Positions 1 to 8,642 of a stretch of 34,943 nucleotides of DNA are shown here, piece after piece (the first letter of the stretch is position 1; every line of letters begins with the position of its first letter). The position numbers were made by a program, and so were the translations under genes. The notes beneath the pieces are model-generated. The model was not told the DNA's origin, ran no database searches, and was given only the letters and a program-made list of their open reading frames with translations. Origin of the DNA: an uncultured Acidobacteriota bacterium (GTDB lineage: Bacteria; Acidobacteriota; Thermoanaerobaculia; Gp7-AA8); contig CAMPKJ010000021.1 of NCBI GenBank assembly GCA_946887105.1, positions 1 to 34,943 of the forward strand, written 5' to 3'.

Positions 1-24
1 CATGAGCTACACTTCCGGCCGCGC

Positions 25-813
25 ATGATCTACGCGATCTCGGCTCTCTTCGTCACGCTGGTCTGGCTGGCCATCGTCTTCCTCAACGAGCGCTACGGCC
101 TCCTGAGCTGCGACCGCTTTTCGTCGCCGTGGGCGAAGCTGTTCGCCTATCTGTGGCTGGGTGGCTTCATGATCGTGCTGGCGCTGCTCGTGACCGGCTC
201 CGCGTTGACGCCGGTGACGGCGAAGCAGCTCGCCGATACGCCGTTCTGGTCGCTGTTCCTCATGCACGTGATCCTGGCCGCGTTTCTGGTCGGCTGGTGG
301 GCGGCCACCGGCTTCCCCGATCTGCGCGAGTTCCTCAACATCCGTTACGAACGCCCGTCCGAGGTGGTGGCCATCGGGGTGTCGGTGGGCGTGGGCGGAT
401 GGATCTTCACGCTGGTCATGGCCATGCTGGTCGCGCTGCTGCTGCAGGCGACGGGAGTGCTCGAACGCACGCCGGATCCGCCGGCGATGATCGGCTGGAT
501 GGCCGCGCTGGCGTGGTGGAAGAAAGCGTTGATCGTGCTGAGCGCGATGACGGTGGAAGAAGCATTCTTCCGTTCCTTCCTGCAGAAGCGCATCGGCCTG
601 ATCGCCTCGACCATCCTCTTCGCGCTCGCGCACTTCACGTACGGCAACCCGCTGCTGCTGATCGGCGTGACCGTGATCTCGCTGGTGATCGGCGTGACGT
701 TCTATCGCACCAAGAACGTCATCCCCGGCGTGATCGCGCACGGCGTCTTCGACGCCATCCAGCTCTTCGTCATCGTCCCGATCGCGGTCAGGATGATGGG
801 CATCAGCGGATAG
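25..813 (+). CDS. CPBP family intramembrane metalloprotease
   Basis: A 262-residue, very hydrophobic protein with several predicted transmembrane segments, so it lies in the inner membrane. It shows the three CPBP/Abi (Rce1-like) motifs: E178-E179-AFF-R183 (EExxxR), FALAH with H203, and H239-GVF-D243 (HxxxD). These residues are the metal ligands and catalytic Glu in the family. Such enzymes cleave near the C terminus of prenylated proteins in eukaryotes; bacterial substrates are mostly unknown, with roles suggested in bacteriocin self-immunity and protein maturation. The reading frame stays open upstream to base 1, so the true start could lie outside the window. The ATG at 25 is chosen because a hydrophobic segment begins there. 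The next gene starts 2 bp after its stop, so the two are probably cotranscribed. The substrate is unknown. Confidence 0.85.
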   Translation: MIYAISALFVTLVWLAIVFLNERYGLLSCDRFSSPWAKLFAYLWLGGFMIVLALLVTGSALTPVTAKQLADTPFWSLFLMHVILAAFLVGWWAATGFPDLREFLNIRYERPSEVVAIGVSVGVGGWIFTLVMAMLVALLLQATGVLERTPDPPAMIGWMAALAWWKKALIVLSAMTVEEAFFRSFLQKRIGLIASTILFALAHFTYGNPLLLIGVTVISLVIGVTFYRTKNVIPGVIAHGVFDAIQLFVIVPIAVRMMGISG

Positions 814-815
814 CC

Positions 816-1334
816 ATGTCCGCGTACGCCGAGGCCCTCAGCGCTCTGAGCTCCGGCGGCCCCGTCGCGCGCGATGACATGCGCCGCTGGATCGATTCCG
901 GCGATCTGCTGACCTGGAGCGTCGTATACGCGCTGGCCGAGACGGCGTGGGCGCGCATTCAGCCGGAGATCCCGGCGGAGGAACACGCGGAGTTCATGCG
1001 CCGCTACCTCCTGCGCTGCATCGAAGAGAACCCAGCGCCGGGCGAACATCTGCACGGCGGATACGAGGCGGCGTGGGAGCTGGCCGCGGCGCTCAAGGAA
1101 TGGCGCCGTCGGGGAGGAAGGCTCGCGTCGACCGTCCGCGGCGTGGCGCTCGATCTCGAGAAGATTTATCGCCGCGGCGAGCCCGCGACGCAGAACCGCA
1201 TCCTCTGCGGAGTGATGGAGCACGCGTTCGAGGATCCGGCGGTGCGGCCGTACTTCGTCGACTGGGAGCGCGATGCGGATCTGCGCGATGCGTACAAGTT
1301 AGCGGTCGAGTGGGGCAGCGCGCACGAAGGGTGA
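816..1334 (+). CDS. Hypothetical protein, 172 aa
   Basis: A soluble, charged, mostly helical-looking protein without signal peptide or membrane segment. The start is taken at the ATG at 816, two bases after the stop of the protease gene, which points to cotranscription and probably translational coupling. The frame remains open upstream through the protease gene, but that part reads as an Arg-rich shadow. No family is recognised. It is rich in Arg, Glu, Ala and Trp. The middle (HLHGGYEAAWELAAALKEW) is a plausible amphipathic helix. Its stop abuts the stop of the convergent TPR/AIM24 gene with no gap. It is likely real given high-GC codon use consistent with its neighbours. Confidence 0.65.
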   Translation: MSAYAEALSALSSGGPVARDDMRRWIDSGDLLTWSVVYALAETAWARIQPEIPAEEHAEFMRRYLLRCIEENPAPGEHLHGGYEAAWELAAALKEWRRRGGRLASTVRGVALDLEKIYRRGEPATQNRILCGVMEHAFEDPAVRPYFVDWERDADLRDAYKLAVEWGSAHEG

Positions 1335-2708
1335 CTACTGCTCGCTGACGACCACGCCGTCGCCTTCGAACCGGATCTTGAACCCCGCACCTTCGAACTC
1401 GATCATCACGTTTTCGAGCGACTTGTCGTCGACCACGGTCGGGATGATGTTGCCGGTCCACGCCACGAGCGCGTTCGAGGAGATCGACAGCGGGTATTCG
1501 CGCGTGACGCGCAGCGTGAGCGGTTCGATCGACGTCGAGATGGCCAGCGAGCCCTTGCCGAAGATCTTCACGACGTCGATCTTGCGCTGGTACGACGCGT
1601 CGTAGATCGGCTCGACGCGATACGTCAGCGAGTCTTCGAGCGCGAGCAGGTTGCTGCCTTCGACGTAGATGAACTCGTCGTTGAGATCGAGGAGGAAGGT
1701 CTTCCTCCCTTTCTCGTAGACGAAGATCTTCCCCTGCCCGACCGCTTTGACGAGCGTCTGCGCGGTGGTTCCGAGGAGGCCCGATTCGGCGATGAACTTC
1801 AGGTTGCCCGAGTAACTCGAGACCGTGCCGCGCTTGCAGTGTACGGAGCGCGCGAAGTTGATCTCCAGGAAGCCGTTCTCGTGCAGCGTGAAGGTCTTCG
1901 ACGCGCCTTCGATCTTGCGCGCGACGTCGATGCGTTTCGCTTCGACATGTTGCGGCTCGTCGACCGCATCCTGCAGCTTGCGCGCGGCGGTGACGGCCGC
2001 GTGCGAGATCGGCGCCGTGACGTCAGGGGGCGGCGACACGGCCACCGGCGCGACCGGCTTCGTGATGGCCGGAATGGGAACCGGCGCGGGTGCCGGCGCT
2101 GGTGTCGGGATCGATCCGGGCATCGTCACTCCCGGCTTCAGCGCCGGGATTTTCTGCGTGGTGTGTCCGGGCGGCTTCGCGGCCAGTGGCGGAACGACCG
2201 GCGGAGGCGGAGGTGGCGGCGGCGCGAACGGCCGCATCTCGAGCTCCACTTCGCGCACGAGCTTGTCGGCTCCGGCAAAGCGAAGGTGCTCGATCGCCAG
2301 CGCGAACTTTTTCTTCTGGCGGTACAGCAGGCCGAGGTAGAGATGCGACTTCGCGTAGTTCGGCCGCAGTTCGACGGCGCGCAGGAGGTACTGCTCCGCT
2401 TCCTCCTGCTTCCCCTGTTTGAAGAGGATCAGTCCGAGATTCGAGTGCAGGATGAAGACGTTCGGATTCTCGGCGATCAGTCTCCGGTAGATGACTTCCG
2501 CCTCCGGGAAGGCGTTGGTCTTGAAGTACACCAGGCCGAGGAGATTGAGCACGTCGGCGTCGTCGGGGCGCAGCCGCTGGGCGGCCTCCAGCTCACGCCG
2601 AGCCTCCGCATAGCGTCCTTCCTGGAACGCTTCACGGCCTCGGTTGTAGTGCAGGAGGAAAACGCCCTGATCGAATGGCGGCGCAACAGCCGGATCTCGC
2701 TCAGGCAT
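1335..2708 (-). CDS. TPR repeat protein with C-terminal AIM24 domain
   Basis: A 457-residue protein in three parts. Residues about 17-155 form roughly four tetratricopeptide repeats (units ending in patterns such as RPDDADVLNLLGLVYF). Residues about 160-235 are a Pro/Ala/Val-rich low-complexity linker including a run of eight prolines. Residues about 265-450 match the AIM24 (PF01987, TIGR00266-like) fold, with the typical segment around FIYVEGSNLLALEDSL. AIM24 proteins are beta-rich; the eukaryotic member supports mitochondrial cristae organisation, but the bacterial role is unclear. No signal peptide is visible, so it is probably cytosolic or membrane-associated, with the TPR part binding a partner. 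The ATG at 2708 is the first codon before the TPR region and lies just inside the repeat-bearing intergenic stretch. Confidence 0.85.
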   Translation of the reverse strand: MPERDPAVAPPFDQGVFLLHYNRGREAFQEGRYAEARRELEAAQRLRPDDADVLNLLGLVYFKTNAFPEAEVIYRRLIAENPNVFILHSNLGLILFKQGKQEEAEQYLLRAVELRPNYAKSHLYLGLLYRQKKKFALAIEHLRFAGADKLVREVELEMRPFAPPPPPPPPVVPPLAAKPPGHTTQKIPALKPGVTMPGSIPTPAPAPAPVPIPAITKPVAPVAVSPPPDVTAPISHAAVTAARKLQDAVDEPQHVEAKRIDVARKIEGASKTFTLHENGFLEINFARSVHCKRGTVSSYSGNLKFIAESGLLGTTAQTLVKAVGQGKIFVYEKGRKTFLLDLNDEFIYVEGSNLLALEDSLTYRVEPIYDASYQRKIDVVKIFGKGSLAISTSIEPLTLRVTREYPLSISSNALVAWTGNIIPTVVDDKSLENVMIEFEGAGFKIRFEGDGVVVSEQ

Positions 2709-2743
2709 GCGGCGGGGATTGTACTCGACCGGGGACGGGGAGC

Positions 2744-2843
2744 AGTCTTAGAGTCTTAGAGTCTTAGGCTAGAGTCTTAAGGTCTTAGAGGCGCGAGTGC
2801 GTCTCGGCCCTCTAAGACTCTACGACTCTAAGACACCAAGACT
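2744..2843. repeat. Intergenic AGTCTTAG direct/inverted repeat block
   Basis: The short unit AGTCTTAG or close variants recurs about five times on the + strand between 2744 and 2790, then in inverted form (CTCTAAGAC, ACTCTAAGAC, CCAAGACTC) between 2810 and 2843. GTCTTAGAG at 2782-2790 is an exact complement of CTCTAAGAC at 2810-2818, giving a 9-bp stem with a 19-base loop. It lies between the divergent AIM24 and gatB genes. It could be a genome-wide dispersed repeat or a transcript hairpin in the gatB leader. Nothing here shows mobility or coding capacity. Confidence 0.8.
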
Positions 2844-2866
2844 CCGCCCGACTACAATCCCCCGCG

Positions 2867-4276
<1,410 letters not shown>

Positions 4277-4323
4277 TGTATCATCCGGCCGATTTTTCAA
4301 GCGCCTAATCCTCTGTAGAACAA

Positions 4324-4346
4324 AAGACTTAGGAGGTCTTCCTTTG
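4324..4346 (+). promoter_or_regulatory. Ribosome binding site and TTG start of the FadL-type gene, in a small hairpin
   Basis: A perfect AGGAGG at 4331-4336 lies seven bases before the TTG at 4344, which fixes the start of the FadL-type gene. AAGAC (4324-4328) and GTCTT (4336-4340) are complementary and flank most of the Shine-Dalgarno, so a weak 5-bp hairpin could partly hide it. Whether it matters in vivo cannot be told from sequence. Confidence 0.6.
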
Positions 4347-5624
4347 CGATCCCTCAGATTGATCTCGACTCTTTCCCTGACGTGCCTGCTGGCCACGTCT
4401 GCATTCGGCTCGGGCTTCCTCATTCCCGAACAGGGCGCAAAGGCCAGCGCGATGGCGGGCGCATTCGCCGCCACCGCCGACGATCCGAGCGCGATTTTCT
4501 ACAACCCCGCCGGCCTCGCGCAGCAGCGCGAGATGGCCGCCTACGCCGGCACTACTCTCATCAACTTCACCAACGAGTTCACTGGCGACATCAATAGTCC
4601 GGTGACCTCCGGCGTCGAGGCGAAATACAACCGCCACACGTTCAACATCCCGAACATGTACGCGGTGGTGCCGTTCGGCAACAACATCACGTTCGGGGTG
4701 GGCGTGTTCGCGGCGTTCGGTCTGCGCACCGACTGGGCGGATCCGTTCCCGGGACGCTACATCTCGAAGGACGCGGACCTGAAGACCACCTCCGTGAATC
4801 CGGTCATCGCCTGGCAGACCGACGATGGACGCTTCGCCATCGGTGGCGGCGTCGAGTATCGCCGCGCGCGCGTCATCCTCAATGCGAACCGCATGGCGCT
4901 GAACCCCTTCATCGGCCGCGTCGTCGACGTCGCGAACACGCGACTGGTCAGCGATTACGGCAGCGACATCGGCTTCAACGCCGGCATCCTGTTCAAACCC
5001 TCCCCTCGCTGGCGCATCGGCGCGTCGTATCGCTCGGCGATGGACATCGATCTCGAGGGCGACGCGGAGATCACGCAGATCTCCAGCGGCAACGCGCAGC
5101 TCGACGCGGTCATCGCTTCGCAGCTCCCGCCGGATCAGCCCATCAGCACGACGCTGCCCTTCCCGGAACTGGCCACCATCGCCGTCGCGTTCAGCCCGAA
5201 CGACAACTGGGACGTCGAGGTGGACATCATCCGCACCGGCTGGGATCGTTTCAAAGCGCTGGACGTCGCGTTCGAGACGACGCCGGCCTTCAGCTTCTCG
5301 CGCGAGCAGAACTGGGAAGACTCGAACTCGTACCGCCTGGGCGTGAATCACAACGCCACCGAGAACTGGGACGTGCGCTTCGGCTTCGTCTATGACGAGA
5401 ACCCGCAGCCGATCGAGGCCGTGAGCCCGCTGCTGCCGGATTCCGACCGCCTCGGCGGCAGCTTCGGCGCGGGCTTCCACGCCGGTCCGTTCACGGTCGA
5501 CGGCTCCCTGCTCGTGCTGCACTTCAAGGATCGCGATACGGAGTTGCAGAACCCCGAAGACTTCGACGGCTTGTACGAGACGGACGCGCTCCTCTGGAGC
5601 GTGAACCTCGGATACCGGTTCTAA
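4344..5624 (+). CDS. OmpP1/FadL family outer membrane channel
   Basis: A 426-residue protein from a TTG start. The preceding AGGAGG and the signal peptide support this start over the ATG at 4230, which would overlap gatB. Residues 1-22 are a Sec signal peptide, with cleavage likely in AFG|SG. The mature N terminus SGFLIPEQGAKASAMAGAF, followed by DDPSAIFYNPAGLA, is the hallmark FadL hatch/NPA region. The rest alternates beta strands and ends in an aromatic Phe (NLGYRF), as expected for an outer-membrane barrel. FadL relatives carry long-chain fatty acids or other hydrophobic compounds across the outer membrane. The secreted GDSL esterase follows 14 bp downstream, suggesting release and uptake of fatty acids as a pair. 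The actual substrate is not determinable here. Confidence 0.9.
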   Translation: MRSLRLISTLSLTCLLATSAFGSGFLIPEQGAKASAMAGAFAATADDPSAIFYNPAGLAQQREMAAYAGTTLINFTNEFTGDINSPVTSGVEAKYNRHTFNIPNMYAVVPFGNNITFGVGVFAAFGLRTDWADPFPGRYISKDADLKTTSVNPVIAWQTDDGRFAIGGGVEYRRARVILNANRMALNPFIGRVVDVANTRLVSDYGSDIGFNAGILFKPSPRWRIGASYRSAMDIDLEGDAEITQISSGNAQLDAVIASQLPPDQPISTTLPFPELATIAVAFSPNDNWDVEVDIIRTGWDRFKALDVAFETTPAFSFSREQNWEDSNSYRLGVNHNATENWDVRFGFVYDENPQPIEAVSPLLPDSDRLGGSFGAGFHAGPFTVDGSLLVLHFKDRDTELQNPEDFDGLYETDALLWSVNLGYRF

Positions 5625-5638
5625 AGGAGACCCACACC

Positions 5639-7132
5639 ATGAAGAGATACTTGCATTCCGCAGCGGCAGTTCTTCTCGCAGCAGTGATCGCTGTTCCGGT
5701 ATTCGCCGCGCGTGGCTCGGCTGACTTCTCGAATTTCGTCGCTCTCGGCGACAGCTACGGCGCCGGCTTCGAGAGCAGCTCGCTCAACGAGCGCCATCAG
5801 CCGTGGAGCTGGCCCGCCGTGATCGCCAGACAGGCCGGCCTTCGCCTCTGCACTCCGTCCGACACCGCGACCTCCGACTGCTGGGCGATGCCGCTGGTCT
5901 CGTTCCCCGGCATCGCGAACGAGCTCCTTCTGCAGAGCATCGCGCCGCCGTCGCCGGTCATCGCGCCGGCGCCCGGACAGGGCCAGCCGCTCATGCTCAC
6001 GTTCGGCCGTCCGTACAACAACCTGAGCATCCCCGGCGCCACCGTCGGCGCGCTGCTCGGCATCACCGGCGCCGAGCCTCCGTCGCCGAACGAGCCCACC
6101 CCGGTTTCCTTCGGGCGCTTCATCCTGCGCGGCCAGGGCACCGCTGTGCAGCAGGCGGTCGCACAGCATCCGACGTTCATCGCGCTGTGGATCGGCGGCA
6201 ATGACTATCTGAACGTGCTCTTCAGCGGCGATCCCGCCACGCTCACGCCGGTGACGACGTTCAAGGCGCAGTACGAGGCGGTGCTGGACGCGCTCGTCGC
6301 GGGCGCGCCGAATGCCGGCATGGTGGTCGGCAATCTCCCGACCGGCGTCGTGCCGTACCTCCGTCTCATCCCGCCGGTCGTGGTCAATCCGGCCACCGGC
6401 CAGCCGCTCCTGGTCGATCCGGCGACCGGCCTTCCGTCCAGCACCGGCGTGCCGCTGTTCTACCTCGCGAAGACCGGAGAGAAGGACGCGCAGGGCAACG
6501 ACATCGTCGCGCCGATCGCGTCGACCACGCTCATTCCGCTCGGCACCCGCACGAAGCTGGCGCAGGGTTACGGCCTCCCGCCGCTGTTCAAGAACTTCCC
6601 GCCGTTCAGCCTGCTCCCCCACACCGGCGAGCCGCTGCTGGCGAGCGACGTCATCACCGCCGAAGAGTACGCAGCCACGGTCGCGCGCGTGGCCGAGTAC
6701 AACGCGGTGATCAATGCCGCCGCCGCTGCACGCGACATCCCGGTCGCCGACGTCGCGGGACTGTTCAACCGGGTCTTCTCCGCCACCGGCGAGCACCTCG
6801 GACCGATCACCGTCACCGCGGCGCCGGTCACGGGCGGATTCTTCAGCTACGACTTCTTCCACCTCACCGATCTCGGCTACCTGCTGATGGGCAATGAGTT
6901 CATCAAAGCCATCAACGCCGGCTACGACACGGCGATCCCGCTCGCCTCGATCACGCAGCTCTTCGCGAACAACGGCGCGTTCTTCGGCGATGACGGTCCG
7001 GGCGCGTCCGCGAACAGCATGACGTTCCACGGCTCTAACGAAGGCATCACCGATGAAGCGGTGAAGAAGATCGTGACCATGTGGGCGCAGCCGACGGTCC
7101 GCAAGCTGCGGTTGCGCGCCATCAGCCACTGA
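5639..7132 (+). CDS. Secreted SGNH/GDSL-family hydrolase (putative lipase/esterase)
   Basis: A 497-residue protein with a Sec signal peptide (residues 1-23, cleavage near VFA|AR). Block I is ALGDSY with nucleophile S39, the block II glycine lies in NNLSIPGATVG, block III is WIGGND with N188, and block V is D405-FF-H408. The full Ser-Gly-Asn-His set with the Asp of a DxxH motif is therefore present. Such enzymes hydrolyse acyl esters in the periplasm or outside the cell. A large insert between blocks III and V (about 245-330), rich in Pro and Thr and with the repeated phrase PATG, makes it longer than typical GDSL esterases. A strong Shine-Dalgarno (AGGAG at 5625-5629) and the 14-bp gap place it in one operon with the FadL-type channel. 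A rho-independent terminator follows its stop. Confidence 0.9.
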   Translation: MKRYLHSAAAVLLAAVIAVPVFAARGSADFSNFVALGDSYGAGFESSSLNERHQPWSWPAVIARQAGLRLCTPSDTATSDCWAMPLVSFPGIANELLLQSIAPPSPVIAPAPGQGQPLMLTFGRPYNNLSIPGATVGALLGITGAEPPSPNEPTPVSFGRFILRGQGTAVQQAVAQHPTFIALWIGGNDYLNVLFSGDPATLTPVTTFKAQYEAVLDALVAGAPNAGMVVGNLPTGVVPYLRLIPPVVVNPATGQPLLVDPATGLPSSTGVPLFYLAKTGEKDAQGNDIVAPIASTTLIPLGTRTKLAQGYGLPPLFKNFPPFSLLPHTGEPLLASDVITAEEYAATVARVAEYNAVINAAAAARDIPVADVAGLFNRVFSATGEHLGPITVTAAPVTGGFFSYDFFHLTDLGYLLMGNEFIKAINAGYDTAIPLASITQLFANNGAFFGDDGPGASANSMTFHGSNEGITDEAVKKIVTMWAQPTVRKLRLRAISH

Positions 7133-7150
7133 CGATCGCGCATCGAAATG

Positions 7151-7180
7151 AAAAAGGCGGCCTGCCAGGCCGCCTTTTTT
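7151..7180. terminator. Bidirectional rho-independent terminator
   Basis: GGCGGCCT (7156-7163) pairs perfectly with AGGCCGCC (7167-7174) around a GCC loop. T6 follows and A5 precedes, so it can work in both directions. It separates the GDSL hydrolase gene (+) from the convergent small gene (-), whose stop codon begins at base 7180. Confidence 0.95.
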
Positions 7181-7560
7181 CATGTCCCCGCGGGACGTCC
7201 GCGGGGCGATGGTTTGGAGATGTCGATCATCGCCATCCGTTCCTTCTCGTCATACCAGCAGTGAAAACGCTTGATGCCGGGATCGTCGATGTCGTAGGAG
7301 CGGAAGAAGCTCGGCACGTGCAGCGACGTCGATTTTTCCGACTGCCGGATCTTTGCCGCTCCTTCTTCTTTCTTGTCGAGCGGCTTGATGCCGATGATCT
7401 TGCGCTTCTTGTCGTAGTACAGGTTCGCGCTGCTCTTTCCGCGCAGGCGAAGCATGTTCGCGACAGGCGATGGAAGGCGGATGAGGCGGGACTGGACGAT
7501 GGTCGCCGAAGCGGGAAAGCGTTCGAACTCGGGTTGCGGTTCCCACTTTTCAAAAGCCAT
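7180..7560 (-). CDS. Small protein with AbrB-like N-terminal segment, 126 aa
   Basis: The start is set at the ATG at 7560 because a strong GAGGAG lies about seven bases upstream; an in-frame ATG at 7581 has no such support. The first half contains a beta-rich stretch (IRLPSPVANMLRLRGKSSANLYYDKKRKIIGIKP) that resembles the swapped-hairpin AbrB/SpoVT type or a related DNA-binding module, in which a conserved YYD precedes an IGI strand. The second half has a Ser-rich strand and the segment FFRSYDID. The end is rich in basic residues. No signal peptide is present. A transcription-regulator or chromatin-associated role is possible but is inference from pattern. It is driven by a near-consensus promoter, unusually strong for this window, implying high expression. 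Confidence 0.7.
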   Translation of the reverse strand: MAFEKWEPQPEFERFPASATIVQSRLIRLPSPVANMLRLRGKSSANLYYDKKRKIIGIKPLDKKEEGAAKIRQSEKSTSLHVPSFFRSYDIDDPGIKRFHCWYDEKERMAMIDISKPSPRGRPAGT

Positions 7561-7605
7561 AAACCGACTCCTCACCCACACAGACCACTTCGGCGTACGG
7601 ATACG

Positions 7606-7634
7606 ATCATAAAAACTCGGATTTTTTTGTCAAC
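7606..7634 (-). promoter_or_regulatory. Near-consensus sigma70 promoter of the small AbrB-like gene
   Basis: On the - strand, TTGACA (7634-7629) is followed by a 17-bp spacer and TATGAT (7611-7606). The predicted transcript start is near 7599, giving a leader of roughly 40 bases with GAGGAG before the ATG at 7560. It lies in an AT-rich divergent region in otherwise GC-rich DNA. Confidence 0.8.
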
Positions 7635-7799
7635 AATTAATCGCACGTGTTTCGCGACCGGAAAACGTGACCACCCCGCAGAGTATTCTGAGTTATTTGA
7701 AAACGTCGTACAAAAACGAACGGTTGAGGCGGGCGGCAAATCGGCTGAACTCGCTTCTTTTCATTGATTTACGACGATAGTGATATCGTTTTGCGCGCT
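7635..7799. promoter_or_regulatory. AT-rich divergent intergenic region upstream of the exported hydrolase
   Basis: The stretch between the divergent small gene and the hydrolase gene holds two copies of GAAAACGT (7661-7668 and 7699-7706). It also has an imperfect inverted repeat CACGTGTTT (7644-7652) / AAAACGTG (7662-7669). No convincing -35/-10 pair or Shine-Dalgarno was found for the + strand gene. The copies could be operator half-sites, but this is weak. Confidence 0.35.
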
Positions 7800-8636
7800 A
7801 TGCGTCAGACCGGTTTCGTTGCCATCCTCGTTCTGGCTCTCCTCACCGCATCGTGTCAACGCGACGAACAGCAGCACGGCGGTCACGAAACCGCCGCGCC
7901 GCCGCCCGCCACGGCTTCGAGCCCGCCGGCAGCTGCGCCACAGGCGCGCGGCCGCATCGAGCCTGTCACGTACAGCGAAGCCAGTGGCTATCTCGCGCTG
8001 CCGTCCGGCGAGGCAGCGGCGGGGGCGAAGCGGCCTGCGATCATCGTCATTCAGGAATGGTGGGGCGTCGACGATTGGATCAAAGAGCAGAACACACGCT
8101 TCGCCTCGCAGGGCTATGTCGCGCTGGCGCCCGATCTCTATCGCGGCAGAACGGCCAGTGCGCCCGACGAAGCCCACGAGCTGATGCGAGGCATGCCGGA
8201 GGATCGCGCAATGGCCGACCTCCGCGCGGCCGTCGACTATCTCGCCGCGCGACCCGACGTCGATCCGAAACGCATCGGCGTCGCCGGCTGGTGCATGGGT
8301 GGCGGTTACGCGCTGAAGCTCGCCGCCGCCGATCCTCGGCCGGTCGCGATCGTGGTCAACTACGGCAGCGTCCTGACCGATCCCGAAGCGATCACCCGCA
8401 TCCAGGCCCGGATCCTCGGCAATTTCGGCGGCGCCGATCGCGGAATTCCGGCCGCCGACGTGAAGGCGTTCGGAGAGAACCTCACCCGCTACGGCAAGCT
8501 CGGCGACATCAAGATCTACGACGGCGCCGGCCACGCGTTCATGAATCCAAACAACAAAGAGGGTTACGACGCCGCCGCGGCGCAGGATGCGTGGAAGCGG
8601 ATCGATGGCTTCTTCGAGCGGTTGCTGCAGCCTTAG
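7800..8636 (+). CDS. Exported dienelactone hydrolase family protein (probable lipoprotein)
   Basis: A 278-residue alpha/beta hydrolase. The start is the ATG at 7800, which gives a clean signal peptide ending in LLTASC19; an upstream TTG at 7764 is in frame but would bury the signal. Cys19 may be lipidated, although the lipobox (T at -3) is not ideal. Residues 20-60 are a Pro/Ala-rich spacer. The catalytic domain has EWWG in strand 3, nucleophile C165 in GWCMGG, D213 in GGADRG and H245 in GAGHAF: the Cys-Asp-His triad of the dienelactone hydrolase family (PF01738). Dienelactone hydrolases open lactone rings in catechol degradation, but many relatives act on other esters. Export to the envelope is atypical for the classical enzyme. 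It ends 6 bp before the convergent stop of the giant-protein operon. Confidence 0.88.
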   Translation: MRQTGFVAILVLALLTASCQRDEQQHGGHETAAPPPATASSPPAAAPQARGRIEPVTYSEASGYLALPSGEAAAGAKRPAIIVIQEWWGVDDWIKEQNTRFASQGYVALAPDLYRGRTASAPDEAHELMRGMPEDRAMADLRAAVDYLAARPDVDPKRIGVAGWCMGGGYALKLAAADPRPVAIVVNYGSVLTDPEAITRIQARILGNFGGADRGIPAADVKAFGENLTRYGKLGDIKIYDGAGHAFMNPNNKEGYDAAAAQDAWKRIDGFFERLLQP

Positions 8637-8642
8637 TCGCCG

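Noticed and set aside
2..28. An ATG-to-TGA frame ending at 28, overlapping the protease ATG as ATGA
   Set aside because: Nine codons are too few to support the end of an upstream gene, though such an overlap is possible.
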